Assembly: GCF_042432825.1 (NCBI RefSeq)
Contig: NZ_JBHLWN010000056.1
Span: forward strand, 1-15,940
DNA length: 15,940 nt
Direction: 5' to 3'
Origin: Gordoniibacillus chartarius
GTDB taxonomy: Bacteria; Bacillota; Bacilli; Paenibacillales; NBRC-103111
The position numbers and the translations under genes were made by a program. Positions 15,475 to 15,940 of this stretch are shown piece after piece. The notes under the pieces were generated by a model. It was not told where the DNA came from and made no database searches. It saw only the letters and a list, made by a program, of their open reading frames with translations. The stretch's first letter is position 1, and each line of letters opens with the position of its first letter.

Positions 15475-15940
15475 GTAGTTGTGCTTGGCAAGTGGCGGAT
15501 ATCGATTGGCGTGCTGATAGTGGATGGTGTGCTGATTGTGGATGGCGGGTGGCTAGTTGTGTAGATATACTAGTACTGGATACGTTTAGCTATTGATGCA
15601 GACTGCTGGTATTGTTCACGTTCGACTAGTGATGCGAAATACTAGTAACTGGTGACATGTGCCGAGTCGTGGGGGGGCGGCAAGGTGACGGACGGCGGTG
15701 GCGGACCACTCGGATTGATGCTAAGGACGAGCAAAAGATTTAACAGAGTGAGGCCGCGCTAACTAGCGGGAATTGTTACGCTTACATGAGAGAAATTTGT
15801 GAAAGTTAGCAGGAATGACTCCGCTTACATTGATACATTTTCGTCAAAACGGCTGTATTTCTTGAATTTAAGATGAACTTTGCTGCTAGAATTAAATCTG
15901 GACATCTCCGTTAAGAGAATTCAATATGGAATCTAACAGG
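15475..15940. other. Gene-free region downstream of the tandem arrays
   Basis: No convincing ORF, RNA gene or terminator was seen. The stretch holds a two-copy 18-bp-period repeat (gtgctgat, then a/t, then gtggatg; 15511-15526 and 15529-15544). It also holds two similar ATACTAGTA-CTGG motifs near 15566 and 15647, a run of seven G near 15671, and the imperfect direct repeat at 15764-15843. Base composition shifts from G/T-rich to AT-richer after about 15730. Confidence 0.6.
15764..15843. repeat. Imperfect direct repeat, about 37 bp with 43-bp period
   Basis: TAGCGGGAAT, 5 variable bases, then CGCTTACAT at 15764-15788 recur as TAGCAGGAAT, 5 bases, CGCTTACAT at 15807-15831. An A/T-rich tail ending in TTTGT or TTTCGT follows each copy. 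It resembles a dispersed intergenic repeat seen in Paenibacillus genomes as I remember them; that link is not tested here. Confidence 0.65.

Noticed and set aside
15060..15491. Minus-strand 143-aa ORF running through all three tandem arrays, with HPCYH-type and TAHKYRTQ-type repeats
   Set aside because: It is open only because the repeats lack stops in that frame. It has no ribosome binding site, its composition is odd (His, Thr, Pro), and it runs into the antisense of the ABM-like gene. The 13- and 14-bp periods are not coding periods.

Overview
The window looks like chromosomal DNA from a Gram-positive firmicute, most likely Paenibacillus or another member of Paenibacillaceae. The support is a moderately GC-rich sequence, strong AGGAGG-type ribosome binding sites, a giant exported protein ending in three S-layer homology (SLH) domains, and a WYL regulator followed directly by a stand-alone TfoX C-terminal-domain gene. 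This assignment is inferred from sequence character, not from a search.

Layout. Positions 1-660 hold debris: a minus-strand hairpin terminator and the frameshifted last third of a GNAT acetyltransferase gene, then a doubtful Cys-containing small ORF. Positions 715-12862 hold a minus-strand block, read from high to low coordinates. It starts with an orphan OmpR/PhoB-type response regulator whose phospho-acceptor Asp is Glu. Next come a 1633-aa secreted protein made of about 16 Ig-like repeats with no visible wall anchor, and a 2138-aa multidomain protein with SLH anchors. A strong intrinsic terminator sits in the 62-bp gap between the two giant genes, directly against the ribosome binding site of the second, so the SLH protein probably depends on read-through. 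Positions 13079-14331 hold a two-gene minus-strand operon, WYL regulator then TfoX-C protein, separated by 2 bp. Facing it at 14450-15112 is a plus-strand gene for a duplicated dimeric alpha/beta-barrel (ABM-like) protein. The shared intergenic region carries an AATAGT-type palindrome over both predicted promoters. Positions 15113-15940 contain no convincing gene: three adjoining tandem-repeat arrays with periods 15, 14 and 13 bp, then a small imperfect direct repeat.

How the parts may work together (inference). The pseudo-receiver regulator probably controls the downstream surface genes without classical phosphorylation. The first giant protein is secreted and the second is held in the cell wall by its SLH domains, so they may form one extracellular assembly with the terminator setting their ratio. 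The WYL regulator probably controls itself, the TfoX-C gene and the divergent ABM-like gene through the palindrome. No defence system, CRISPR array, rRNA, tRNA or complete mobile element was seen.
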